From contig DUJI01000075.1 in NCBI GenBank assembly GCA_013329855.1, forward strand, positions 1 to 9,843: DNA of 9,843 nucleotides. Reading direction: 5' to 3'. This DNA comes from Thermoplasmata archaeon. Its GTDB lineage: Archaea; Thermoplasmatota; Thermoplasmata; RBG-16-68-12. The position numbers and the translations under genes are program-made. This document shows, one piece after another, positions 1 through 6,635 of this stretch; position 1 is the stretch's first letter, and every line of letters begins with the position of its first letter. A model generated the notes under the pieces. That model was not told the DNA's origin. It worked only from the letters and a program-made list of their open reading frames with translations, and made no database searches.

Positions 1-492
1 CTCTTCTGGGGCGGCGTGGGCCAGCTCCTTGCGGGCGTGTTCGAGATGCGGAAGGGCAACACCTTCGGATTCACCGCGTTCAGCAGCTACGGGGCCTTCT
101 GGCTCTTCTTCGGGTCCATGGTCATCCTGGAGAACCTGGGCCTCATCACCGCGCCTGCGGCGGGCGTCGGGGCGGCCCTTCTGCTCTTCGGGATCTTCAC
201 GTTCTACATGTGGATTCCCGCGATGTTCGCCAACCTCTCCCTGAACCTGACGTTCCTCTTCCTGTGGCTGGCGTTCGTGTTCCTGGGCCTGGGCGACCTG
301 CTCACCCTGAAGCTGGCGACGACGGCGGGCGGCTACTTCGGCATCTTGGCGGCCACCGCGGCCGCGTACACGAGCTTCGCCATCGTCACCAACTCGAACC
401 TGGGCGCGGGAACCGTCCCGCTGGGTCCGGGAATGCGACGGCGGGCCAAGGCGGTCAGCGCCCCGTACCCCGGTGCGCAGAGCCACCCGTGA
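1..492 (+). CDS. GPR1/FUN34/YaaH (SatP-type) acetate/succinate transporter, 5'-truncated by window edge
   Basis: Integral membrane protein of the GPR1/FUN34/YaaH family, whose members move acetate, succinate or related monocarboxylates across the cytoplasmic membrane. The open frame enters from base 1 (Leu-Phe-Trp-Gly-Gly), so the start and the family's N-terminal NPAPLG-type signature lie outside the window; the GTG at 16 is internal. Visible family hallmarks are a QLLAGVFEMRKGNTFG stretch, then TAFSSYGAFWL, and a C-terminal TVPLG close to the usual VLPLG. About 163 residues remain, with at least four strongly hydrophobic segments: around the GAFWLFFG region, the AAGVGAALLLFGIF region, the LTFLFLWLAFVFLGLG region and the GYFGILAATAAAY region. 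A short basic tail (MRRRAKA) ends the protein. It converges on the alcohol dehydrogenase gene with a 37-bp gap. The family call is firm; the substrate is not readable from sequence. Confidence 0.9.
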   Translation, partial: LFWGGVGQLLAGVFEMRKGNTFGFTAFSSYGAFWLFFGSMVILENLGLITAPAAGVGAALLLFGIFTFYMWIPAMFANLSLNLTFLFLWLAFVFLGLGDLLTLKLATTAGGYFGILAATAAAYTSFAIVTNSNLGAGTVPLGPGMRRRAKAVSAPYPGAQSHP

Positions 493-529
493 GCCGGAGG
501 GCGGCAGGTCCCGCCTGGGAATCCAGCAC

Positions 530-1549
530 TCAGGGTCGCAGGATGACCTTGATGGAATCCTGAGCGGACGCCACCAAGCGGAACCCCTCGCCCGCCCGTT
601 CGAGCGGGAGGCGGTGGGTCACGAGATCGTCCACGCGGACCTTGCCGCTCCGGAGAAGTTCGATGGCCGCGCGGATGTCTACGGGGGCGCCGCCGTAGGA
701 GGAGGTCATCGTGATCTCCTCCCGCCACAGCGTGTTGAAGGGCAGCTCGACGGTCGCCGTGGGGTCCGTGGGGGCGAAGAACAGGACCTTCCCGCCGCGG
801 TCCACGGAGGCGAGCCCCTGTGCGATCGCTCCGGGCGCGCCCGTGCACGTGATCACGAGGTCGGCGAAGCGGTCGCCGTTCGCGGACTTCACGTGGGCCG
901 GCACGTCCTCGCGGCCGTCGACGACCACGTCCGCGCCGGATCGCATGGCGGCCTGCTTGCGGTAGTCCACGATGTCCGGGGCGATGACCTTCCCCGCGCC
1001 GAGCGCCTTGGCGAGCCGGATGTGCAGGAGCCCGCCGATGCCGCTGCCCACGACGAGCACGGTGCCTCCCGCGGGCACGCCGACGAGACGCTGGCCGCGG
1101 GACACGCAGGCGAGCGGCTCGATGAAGACGGCCTGCTCGTCGGAGACCTCCGCGGGCAGCCGGTACAGGCCGTGGGCCATGTTGATCGCGGGGACGCGGA
1201 CGAACTCGGCGAACCCGCCCGGGTCGAAGTTCGTGGTCCGCAACGTGTCGCACACGGTCTCGTGACCCGCCCGGCAGTAGCGGCACTCGCCGCACGGCAC
1301 GTGGTGGGAGACGAACACGCGGTCGCCCACGGCGACCTGGGTCACGCCCGCGCCGAGCACGGCGACCTCCGCCGCGATCTCGTGCCCGAGGACCAGGGGC
1401 GCCTTGGGCTTGCGGTACCACTCCATCACGTCGGAGCCGCAGATGCCGCTGGCCCGCACCTTGACGAGGCACTCGCCCACGCCGATCGCGGGCCTGGGCA
1501 TGTCCACGACGCGCACGTCCCTGTTGGAGTAGTACACCGCGGCGCGCAT
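530..1549 (-). CDS. Zinc-dependent medium-chain alcohol/polyol dehydrogenase
   Basis: A 339-residue MDR-superfamily dehydrogenase of full family length (sorbitol/threonine dehydrogenase-like), oxidising an alcohol or reducing a carbonyl with NAD(H). The catalytic zinc ligands are visible: Cys37 in GICGSD, His56-Glu57 in GHE, and Glu144 in EPLA. The structural zinc site is complete, with Cys86, Cys89, Cys92 and Cys100 in CGECRYC...C. The Rossmann motif GSGIGG is at 168-173, and an acidic residue after the second strand (Asp192) favours NAD over NADP. It starts with ATG only 20 bp after the stop of the aldolase gene on the same strand and has no promoter-like sequence of its own, so the two are probably one transcript and may act on consecutive intermediates. 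No strong SD precedes it; the upstream bases are G/C-rich (GGGCGGC). The substrate cannot be assigned. Confidence 0.9.
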   Translation of the reverse strand: MRAAVYYSNRDVRVVDMPRPAIGVGECLVKVRASGICGSDVMEWYRKPKAPLVLGHEIAAEVAVLGAGVTQVAVGDRVFVSHHVPCGECRYCRAGHETVCDTLRTTNFDPGGFAEFVRVPAINMAHGLYRLPAEVSDEQAVFIEPLACVSRGQRLVGVPAGGTVLVVGSGIGGLLHIRLAKALGAGKVIAPDIVDYRKQAAMRSGADVVVDGREDVPAHVKSANGDRFADLVITCTGAPGAIAQGLASVDRGGKVLFFAPTDPTATVELPFNTLWREEITMTSSYGGAPVDIRAAIELLRSGKVRVDDLVTHRLPLERAGEGFRLVASAQDSIKVILRP

Positions 1550-1569
1550 GGTCTGGCCGCCCGCCGCCC

Positions 1570-2364
1570 TCAGCGCTTCGCCTTGGGCGCCTTCACGCGG
1601 TCCAGGGCCTCCTTGGCCGAGGCGTGCTCATGGACGATGGCGCGGACCGCGCGGATCATGCCCACGGCGTTCGGCGACTGCCAGATGTTGCGGCCCATGT
1701 CCACGCCCGCGGCGCCCGCCTCGATCGCGTGCTGGGTCAGCTCGAGGGCGTCCAGCTCGGTCTCCAGCTTGGGGCCGCCCGCCACGACCAGGGGCACGGG
1801 GCAGCTCTCGACCACCTTCTCGAAGTCCTCGCAGTAGTACGTCTTCACGAAGTGGGCGCCGAACTCCGCGGCGATGCGGCAGGCGAGGCTGAGGTAGCGC
1901 GCGTCCCGCTTCTCGAGCTCCTTGCCCACCGCGGTCACGGCGAGGACGGGCATCCCGATCTCTTCGCCGATGTCCACCAGGTTGCCCAGGTTCACCAAGC
2001 TGTCGTGCTCGTGGGGCGCGCCGACGAAGATGGAGAGGGCGACTGCGGACGCGTTCAGGCGCACGGCCTCGCGCATCCCCGTGGTCACGGCCTCGTCGGA
2101 GAGGTCCTCCTTGAGGACGCTGGCGCCCCCGGAGACGCGGAGGACGATGGGCGTCGGGAAGCCCGGGTCGATGGACGTCCGGATCACGCCGCGGGTGATC
2201 ATGAGCCCGTCCGCGTAAGGCAGCAGGGGCTCGATCGTCTTTCGCGGGACCTCGAGCTTGTGGGTCGGTCCGAGGAAGTATCCGTGGTCGACCGCGAGCA
2301 TGACCGTGCGGTGATCCGTGGGCCGGATGATGCGCGAGAGGCGGTTCTGGAGTCCCCAACTCAT
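1570..2364 (-). CDS. LsrF/DhnA-family class I aldolase or thiolase
   Basis: A 264-residue TIM-barrel protein of the DhnA/FbaB class I aldolase family, closest from memory to LsrF (3-hydroxy-5-phosphonooxypentane-2,4-dione thiolase). It begins SWGLQNRLSRI, matching the LsrF core, but lacks the roughly 32-residue LsrF N-terminal extension. Visible landmarks are DHGYF (27-31), ITRGV (56-60), Lys174 in VKTYY, which aligns with the Schiff-base Lys203 of E. coli LsrF, and the phosphate-binding GGPK (196-199) and GRNIWQ (224-229). ATG at 2364 is chosen over the in-frame ATG at 2400 because a strong SD (TAAGGAGG) sits 8 nt ahead and the TATA-like box at 2411-2420 predicts transcription starting near 2390. 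No other autoinducer-2 genes are present, so the real substrate may be a different phosphorylated ketose. The family also contains fructose-bisphosphate aldolase and the ADTH synthase of archaeal aromatic synthesis. It is followed by the alcohol dehydrogenase. Confidence 0.88.
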   Translation of the reverse strand: MSWGLQNRLSRIIRPTDHRTVMLAVDHGYFLGPTHKLEVPRKTIEPLLPYADGLMITRGVIRTSIDPGFPTPIVLRVSGGASVLKEDLSDEAVTTGMREAVRLNASAVALSIFVGAPHEHDSLVNLGNLVDIGEEIGMPVLAVTAVGKELEKRDARYLSLACRIAAEFGAHFVKTYYCEDFEKVVESCPVPLVVAGGPKLETELDALELTQHAIEAGAAGVDMGRNIWQSPNAVGMIRAVRAIVHEHASAKEALDRVKAPKAKR

Positions 2365-2372
2365 GGGCGTTC

Positions 2373-2380
2373 CCTCCTTA
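2373..2380 (-). promoter_or_regulatory. Shine-Dalgarno site of the aldolase gene
   Basis: Read on the minus strand the bases are TAAGGAGG, a near-perfect complement of the 16S rRNA 3' end, 8 nt before ATG 2364. It decides the start of the LsrF-like gene. Confidence 0.8.
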
Positions 2381-2410
2381 CGGAAGAACGAGCGTCCCAT
2401 TCGAAGCGGG

Positions 2411-2420
2411 CTATTTATCC
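2411..2420 (-). promoter_or_regulatory. TATA-like promoter for the aldolase-alcohol dehydrogenase unit
   Basis: Minus-strand GGATAAATAG is an AT-rich island in GC-rich DNA that fits an archaeal TATA box. Using the usual offset of about 27 nt, transcription would start near 2389, giving a leader of about 25 nt that contains the SD. It shares the core TAAATAGC with the larA promoter at 8119-8127. Prediction only. Confidence 0.6.
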
Positions 2421-2472
2421 TTTCCCGCGACGGCCCGCGGAATCGGAGGGTGCGTTGCGCCGGGGGGACGGC

Positions 2473-2640
2473 CTACTTCACCGCGCTCTCGATCTTGGCC
2501 CTCAGGTCGGCCGGGATCGAAGTGATCTTGTGGACCTCGGACGCATGGGCTTGGATCTTCTTCATCAGGCCGCTCTTCGTGATGGACTTGGCCATGAACG
2601 AGCAATCCATGCCCAGGTCCGCACATTTGAAGCTCGGCAT
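2473..2640 (-). CDS. DUF1059 family small protein
   Basis: A 55-residue protein recognisable as DUF1059. It starts MPSFKCADLGMDCSF, matching the family pattern of a Cys, Asp, Gly and second Cys (Cys6, Cys13), then has a charged helical middle with His residues (ending HASEVHKITS) and closes with IPADLRAKIESAVK, which corresponds to the family's conserved IP-x-x-L/E ending. Length is full for the family. Function is unknown; the paired cysteines might bind metal or be redox-active, but that is inference. No SD precedes ATG 2640, and the AT-rich element centred at 2671 lies about 31 nt upstream, which suggests a leaderless or nearly leaderless mRNA. It is divergent from the AlkD-like gene and lies 73 bp upstream of the aldolase start region in the same orientation, but the aldolase has its own promoter. 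Confidence 0.85.
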   Translation of the reverse strand: MPSFKCADLGMDCSFMAKSITKSGLMKKIQAHASEVHKITSIPADLRAKIESAVK

Positions 2641-2663
2641 GGTCGAGACCACGTCGGAAGGGG

Positions 2664-2677
2664 GTAAAGTAACTTTC
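2664..2677. promoter_or_regulatory. Candidate shared bidirectional promoter (DUF1059 / AlkD-like)
   Basis: The sequence GTAAAGTAACTTTC contains AAAGT-A-ACTTT, a perfect 5-bp inverted repeat around one base (2666-2676, centre 2671). It reads as an AT-rich TATA-like element on both strands. The minus-strand ATG starts 31 nt away at 2640 and the plus-strand GTG 29 nt away at 2700, both near the archaeal TATA-to-start distance for leaderless genes. A second 8-bp palindrome, GGTTAACC, lies at 2690-2697. Prediction from sequence only. Confidence 0.5.
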
Positions 2678-2726
2678 GCGCGCTCCTCAGGTTAACCCCG
2701 TGCACGGGGGGCCTGGCGGAAACCTC

Positions 2727-3494
2727 ATGGGGTCGTTCCCGAATGCCCACCGTATGCCTCTCGACGTCTGGGTGGAGCGCCAGAAGATCGTGGGCCGCCT
2801 CCGGTTGTTGGCCCGGCCGGGCGGCGATCCGAAGCTGCAGGCCTACCTGGGCTCGCCCGTCCCCTCCCTGGGACTCAGCATCCCTCAGATGCGGACGGTG
2901 TATCGGGAGGTCGACGAGAGCCACCCCGATCTGCGTGCGCAGGAGGCACACCTGCTTGCCGCGGCCCTCTGGTCCGGAGAGACCTTCGAGGAGAAACTGT
3001 TCGCCATCCATCTCCTGAGCCGCCATGCCGAGGCGCTCGACGACCGAGCCTGGTCCCTCGCGGACTCCTGGGTCGACGAGGCCACGGGCTGGGCCCTGAG
3101 CGACGGGCTGGCCTCGGGCCCCATCAGCACCATGGTCCGCGCGGAGCCCAAGCGGTTCGCGGAGATCCTCCGTTGGACCCGGGCGGAGCACTTCTGGCGC
3201 CGCCGCGCCTCCACGTACGCCCTGAACGAACTGGTCCGCGCGGGGGAGCTGGACAAGCCGTTCCGCCTGCTCGAGCGGCTCCTGTACGACGAGGAGTTCT
3301 GGGTCCAGCGCGCCGTGGGGACGTGGCTCCGGGAATGCTGGAAGAAGGACCCGAAGCGGACGGAGGCCTTCCTGCGGAAGCACGTGAAAGGACTCCCGCC
3401 CGTGACGATCACGGTGGCCACGGAACGCGCGTCGAAGGCGCTCCGGGAGGAGCTGCGGCGGAAACGCAAGGTCGCGGGGAAGAAACGCTCCTAG
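2727..3494 (+). CDS. AlkD-like DNA alkylation repair protein (HEAT-repeat)
   Basis: A soluble, all-helical protein of the DNA alkylation repair family (AlkC/AlkD type), DNA glycosylases that excise alkylated bases such as 3- and 7-alkylpurines using HEAT-like repeats. Numbered from GTG 2700, family positions are visible: LGLSIPQMRTVYRE (57-70) in the N-terminal repeat, WALSD with Trp131 and Asp135 (AlkD-like Trp and catalytic Asp), FWRRRA (166-170, catalytic-site Arg), and FWVQRAVGTWLRE (200-212) matching the family's F-x-x-R/K-A-I-G-W-x-L-R-E helix. The C terminus is very basic (RRKRKVAGKKRS), as suits DNA binding. The start is uncertain: GTG 2700 (264 aa) would fit a leaderless message, while ATG 2727 (255 aa) keeps the whole domain and is chosen as the first ATG; ATG 2754 is also possible. 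No clear SD exists. Its TAG stop shares bases with the stop of the opposing gene. Confidence 0.82.
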   Translation: MGSFPNAHRMPLDVWVERQKIVGRLRLLARPGGDPKLQAYLGSPVPSLGLSIPQMRTVYREVDESHPDLRAQEAHLLAAALWSGETFEEKLFAIHLLSRHAEALDDRAWSLADSWVDEATGWALSDGLASGPISTMVRAEPKRFAEILRWTRAEHFWRRRASTYALNELVRAGELDKPFRLLERLLYDEEFWVQRAVGTWLRECWKKDPKRTEAFLRKHVKGLPPVTITVATERASKALREELRRKRKVAGKKRS

Positions 3495-4096
3495 GGTCTC
3501 CGGGATCCGCCGCCCGAGGAATCGAGTCGCTTCGCGAGGACCTCCAGGTCAGCGGGATGCCTCGCTTTCCGCTTGCCGGAGAGGAGCTCCCGTTGAGCGT
3601 CCACGATGCCGCGGGGAATCTCGGCCCACAAGGACCGCACCCGGGCGTCCAGTTTGCGCTCCGCCCCGGGCACGTCCGCCGCGACCGCGGCAAGGTCGAA
3701 GCCCCGGACGGGTCCGTAGTACGCATAGACGTGCAGGTTCCCCTTGAAGAAGCACGCGCTGTACGGGAGGGTCTGGATGCCCGCGTGCTCCGCGACCTTG
3801 GCGAATCGCGCGACCTCCTCCGGTGTGACCGCGGCCGGGGCGATCGTCTCCGTGAGGATCTCCACCGTGGAGACGAACCACGCGTCCTTGCGGTGCGTGT
3901 CGAAGATCAGGGGCATCCCGTCCACGACGAGCGTCCCGTAGGACGTCTCTTGGGTGTCCGCGTCGAACGCGGTGAGGCCGTGGTCCTCCGGCACAAGGCG
4001 CTGGAGAAGGAGGAAGTCGTCGCGCTCGACGGACACGGGCCACGCAGCCGCGCTCGCGTATTTGACGCTGACCCGTTCTCGCCCGACGGCCCGCAT
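3491..4096 (-). CDS. Unrecognised soluble protein (201 aa)
   Basis: I do not recognise a family. The frame is open for 201 codons from ATG 4096 and fills the space between two well-supported genes with no overlap beyond the 4-bp stop region, which supports it being real. The protein has no signal peptide and no membrane segment. It opens with basic and beta-prone sequence (ERVSVKYASAAAWPVSVERDDFLLLQRLV), has an aromatic-rich middle (YSACFFKGNLHVYAYYGPVRG), and ends in a charged helical region and a Gly/Ser/Arg tail. Acidic-hydrophobic alternation such as YGTLVVDGMPLIFDTHRKDAWFVSTVEIL suggests an alpha/beta fold. A weak SD-like AGGT lies 7 nt before ATG. The upstream region is shared with the divergent Ldh2 gene, so co-regulation is possible. 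Confidence 0.7.
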   Translation of the reverse strand: MRAVGRERVSVKYASAAAWPVSVERDDFLLLQRLVPEDHGLTAFDADTQETSYGTLVVDGMPLIFDTHRKDAWFVSTVEILTETIAPAAVTPEEVARFAKVAEHAGIQTLPYSACFFKGNLHVYAYYGPVRGFDLAAVAADVPGAERKLDARVRSLWAEIPRGIVDAQRELLSGKRKARHPADLEVLAKRLDSSGGGSRRP

Positions 4097-4111
4097 CCGC
4101 GATACCTACCG

Positions 4112-4122
4112 CAAGCTTATAC
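4112..4122 (+). promoter_or_regulatory. TATA-like promoter of the Ldh2-type gene
   Basis: CAAGCTTATAC is the only AT-rich stretch in the 65-bp divergent gap. From the TTATA core, transcription would begin near 4144, giving an 18-nt leader before ATG 4162 with a weak SD-like GGCGAT. The repeat CCGCAAG flanks it at 4109-4115 and 4127-4133. It lies rather close (about 22 nt) to the opposing ATG at 4096 to serve that gene as well. Confidence 0.5.
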
Positions 4123-4161
4123 GCGGCCGCAAGTTTGGGGACGCTGAACCGGGGCGATGAG

Positions 4162-5247
4162 ATGGCAGAGGGAATCCTCATCCAAGAGAAGGCTCTCCAG
4201 GGGTTCTGCGAAGCGGTCCTCATGAAGTTGGGCGTCCCGCCTCAGGACGCCAAGGTGACCACGGACGTCCTCATCCTGGCGGACCTCCGCGGGATCAGCT
4301 CGCACGGGGTCGCGCGCCTCCAGCGGTACGTCACGGGCCTCAAGGAGGGCTACATGAAGCCGACGGACCACAGCACGTTGGTCCGCGAGACGAAGGCCAC
4401 GGCCCTCATCGACGGAGGGCAGAGCCTCGGCCAGGTCGTCGGTCGGAAGGCCATGGAGATCGCGATCACGAAAGCGAAGGAGACCGCGGTGGGCGTCGTG
4501 ACCGTCCGGAACTCGAACCACTACGGCATCGCCGGCTACTACGCGCTGATGGCCCTGGAGCACGACCTGATCGGGATGAGCATGACGAACGCCGCGCCCC
4601 TCGTCGTGCCGACCTTCGGCCGGACGGCCGTCCTCGGCACGAACCCCATCGCGATCACCGCGCCGACCTCCCAAGAGACGCCTTTCGTCTTCGACATGGC
4701 GACATCCACGGTGCCGCGGGGCAAGGTGGAGGTGTTCAACCGCCAGGGCAAGGCCATGCCCCAGGGCTACGCGGTCGACGAGACGGGCGCCGACACCACG
4801 GACCCCGCGCGGGTCCTGAACGCCCTCGCGAAACGCCTGGGCGGCGGGCTCCTCCCGCTCGGCGGGGCGGGGGAGGAGTTCGGCGGGCACAAGGGCTACG
4901 GCCTCGCCCTCATGGTCGACGTGCTCAGCGGCGTCCTCCCCGGCGCGGCCACAGGCCTCCAGGTGTACGGGGACGAGCGGCGTCCCGACGTGGGGCACTT
5001 CTTCTTGGCCCTCGACCCGGCCGCGTTCCGGCCGCTCGACGAGTTCAAGCGGGACATGGACCGCCTCGCGCGGGAGTTGAAGGACACCCCCAAGGCGAAC
5101 GGACAGCCCCGGATCTACGTCGCCGGGGAGAAGAGCTTCGCCAAGATGGCCAAGTACCGCACGGAGGGGATCCCCCTCGGCGCCAAGGTCGTGGAGAACC
5201 TGAAGCAAATCGGCGAGGAGCTCCGCGTTCCCTGGCCTGGACCCTAG
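4162..5247 (+). CDS. Ldh2/MDH2-family 2-hydroxyacid dehydrogenase (malate/L-lactate/sulfolactate type)
   Basis: A 361-residue cytoplasmic NAD(P)-dependent oxidoreductase of the Ldh2/MDH2/AllD/ComC family, which reduces 2-oxoacids to 2-hydroxyacids and is unrelated to the Rossmann-type lactate dehydrogenases. Length is typical. Visible signatures, numbered from ATG 4162, are RGISSHGVARL (43-53) with active-site Arg and His48, NSNHYG (117-122) with a second conserved His, GTNP (159-162), FDMATS (177-182), and GGHKGYGLALMVDVLSGVL (241-259). The upstream TTG at 4135 would add nine residues without similarity; ATG 4162 is preferred because family members start directly before the first helix. The substrate (malate, lactate, sulfolactate, ureidoglycolate or another) is not decidable from motifs. 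The next gene downstream acts on L-2-hydroxyacids, and a LarA-family racemase lies just beyond. Confidence 0.9.
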   Translation: MAEGILIQEKALQGFCEAVLMKLGVPPQDAKVTTDVLILADLRGISSHGVARLQRYVTGLKEGYMKPTDHSTLVRETKATALIDGGQSLGQVVGRKAMEIAITKAKETAVGVVTVRNSNHYGIAGYYALMALEHDLIGMSMTNAAPLVVPTFGRTAVLGTNPIAITAPTSQETPFVFDMATSTVPRGKVEVFNRQGKAMPQGYAVDETGADTTDPARVLNALAKRLGGGLLPLGGAGEEFGGHKGYGLALMVDVLSGVLPGAATGLQVYGDERRPDVGHFFLALDPAAFRPLDEFKRDMDRLARELKDTPKANGQPRIYVAGEKSFAKMAKYRTEGIPLGAKVVENLKQIGEELRVPWPGP

Positions 5248-5260
5248 CCGTTTACGCAGG

Positions 5261-5270
5261 CCTAATAAAC
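5261..5270 (+). promoter_or_regulatory. Possible TATA-like box before the L-2-hydroxyglutarate oxidase-like gene
   Basis: CCTAATAAAC is the AT-rich part of the 55-bp gap after the Ldh2 stop. The usual offset predicts a start near 5292, about 10 nt before ATG 5303. The gene could equally be read through from the Ldh2 promoter. Confidence 0.35.
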
Positions 5271-5302
5271 CGCGCATGGTTGGCGGGGACCGCAGGGCCC
5301 GC

Positions 5303-6622
5303 ATGGAACCTTGGGACGTCGCCGTCGTGGGAGGTGGAATCCTCGGCACCTCCGTCGCCTACTGGCTCGCACGACGCTACGACGGCCGGTTCGCCGTCAT
5401 CGAGAAGGAGACGGATGTCGCGCAGCACGCGAGCCGCCGCAACACGGGCGTCGTCCATCGGCCGTTCTACCTGGACCCGAACAAGGCGAGGGTCTTTGCC
5501 CATGCCGCGGGCATCTCCTACCACCTCTGGAAGCCGTACGCTGCGGCCAAGGGCCTCCCGTGGTACCAGGTCGGGACGTACGAGGTGGCCCTGGACGACG
5601 GACAGGTGGACCAGCTGCACGCCTACGTGGGGTACGCCGCGGAGAACGGGATGGATCCGTCCGAGGTCGAGTTCGTCGACGGCCGGGAGATGGCGCGCCG
5701 GGAGCCGAACGTCCGATGCGAGGGCGCCCTCTTCTCGAAGACGGACACCGCCGTCGACTACCACGCGTTCACCGAGGCGTTGAAGGCGGACGCGGAGGCC
5801 CTCGGCGTCCGGTTCCTCACCGGGGCTTCGGCGAACGCGGTCCACGCGAACGACTCGGGCGTCGACATCACGCTGAATGGCAGGAAGGAGCCCGTCCGCT
5901 CGCGCTACCTGATCGGCTGCGCGGGTGGGAGCGCGATCGACCTGGCCCACGCGATGGGCGTCGGCACCGAGTACACGGACATGCACTTCCGCGGGGAGTA
6001 CTGGACGATCAACACGCGGGAGGCGGACCTCGCGCGGCACAACGTGTACTCCGTGCCGCGGCACACGGACCTCCCCTTCCTCGACCCGCACTGGGTCATC
6101 CGCGCGAACGGCCTGAGGGAGATCGGGCCCAACGCGGTGCCCGTGTCCGGACCTTGGTCGTACCACGGGCTGTTCCGCCCGCTGGTCCCGTGGGCCGCGA
6201 AGTTCTTCGAGCCGCCGATCTACAACAAAATCCGGCTCATGGTGGACAAGGACTTCCTCAGCCTGGCCGTCCAGGAGATGTGGAGCTCGATGTCGAAGGC
6301 GGTCATGCTCCAGCGGGTCCAGCGGTTCCTCCCCGCGCTGAAGCTCGAGCACCTCGTCTCCCCCGGCACGGCGGGCATCCGCACCCCGGTAATAAACCGC
6401 CACGGCGGGATCGTGAAGGAGGCCATCGAGGCCCCCGGACCCCACTCGTACCCCATCCTGAACTACAATTCCCCGGGGGCCACGGGGTCCCCCGCGTTCG
6501 CGGTCTACCTGGTCGATCGCCTCGCGAAGCGCGGGGACCTGGACCACCTGAAGCCGGGGCCCAAGCCGAACGGGCTCTGGTCGTGGGATACGATCGCGAA
6601 CGCGATGGAGCTCACCGGGTAG
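5303..6622 (+). CDS. lhgO: FAD-dependent L-2-hydroxyglutarate oxidase-like protein
   Basis: A 439-residue FAD-dependent oxidoreductase of the DAO superfamily, closest to LhgO/L2HGDH, which oxidises L-2-hydroxyglutarate to 2-oxoglutarate and passes electrons to a quinone or other acceptor. The FAD-binding Rossmann fold opens at once, with VVGGGILG (8-15) and Glu34 at the end of the second strand. Further family marks are NTGVVH (47-52, usually NSGVIH), the MHFRGEYW segment (227-234), HNVYSVPRHTDLPFLDPHW (246-264), GPNAVPV (275-281), and the C-terminal FAD-contact SPGATGSPAFAVYL (390-403). ATG 5303 is preferred over ATG 5276: it puts the glycine motif near residue 10, as is usual, and fits the possible TATA box. 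No membrane segment is seen. Other 2-hydroxyacids could be the substrate. It converges on larA with a 13-bp gap. Confidence 0.85.
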   Translation: MEPWDVAVVGGGILGTSVAYWLARRYDGRFAVIEKETDVAQHASRRNTGVVHRPFYLDPNKARVFAHAAGISYHLWKPYAAAKGLPWYQVGTYEVALDDGQVDQLHAYVGYAAENGMDPSEVEFVDGREMARREPNVRCEGALFSKTDTAVDYHAFTEALKADAEALGVRFLTGASANAVHANDSGVDITLNGRKEPVRSRYLIGCAGGSAIDLAHAMGVGTEYTDMHFRGEYWTINTREADLARHNVYSVPRHTDLPFLDPHWVIRANGLREIGPNAVPVSGPWSYHGLFRPLVPWAAKFFEPPIYNKIRLMVDKDFLSLAVQEMWSSMSKAVMLQRVQRFLPALKLEHLVSPGTAGIRTPVINRHGGIVKEAIEAPGPHSYPILNYNSPGATGSPAFAVYLVDRLAKRGDLDHLKPGPKPNGLWSWDTIANAMELTG

Positions 6623-6635
6623 TCGCGGACCGGGA

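Noticed and set aside
500..515. Short inverted repeat GGCGG-N6-CCGCC in the convergent gap after the transporter, as a terminator
   Set aside because: Only five base pairs and no T-run; expected by chance in such GC-rich DNA.
333..1837. Long open frames on both strands overlapping the alcohol dehydrogenase gene (for example 333-1472 minus, 473-1837 plus)
   Set aside because: Their translations are Arg/Ala/Gly/Pro- or Asp/Val/His-rich with no family features; they are GC-rich shadows of the true gene, which has complete zinc and NAD motifs.
4109..4133. Direct repeat CCGCAAG flanking the Ldh2 promoter as a regulator site
   Set aside because: Two 7-base copies 18 bp apart are too weak on their own; mentioned in the promoter entry but not claimed.
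4135..4161. TTG start for the Ldh2-type gene
   Set aside because: It adds nine residues without similarity and would lie upstream of the predicted transcription start near 4144.
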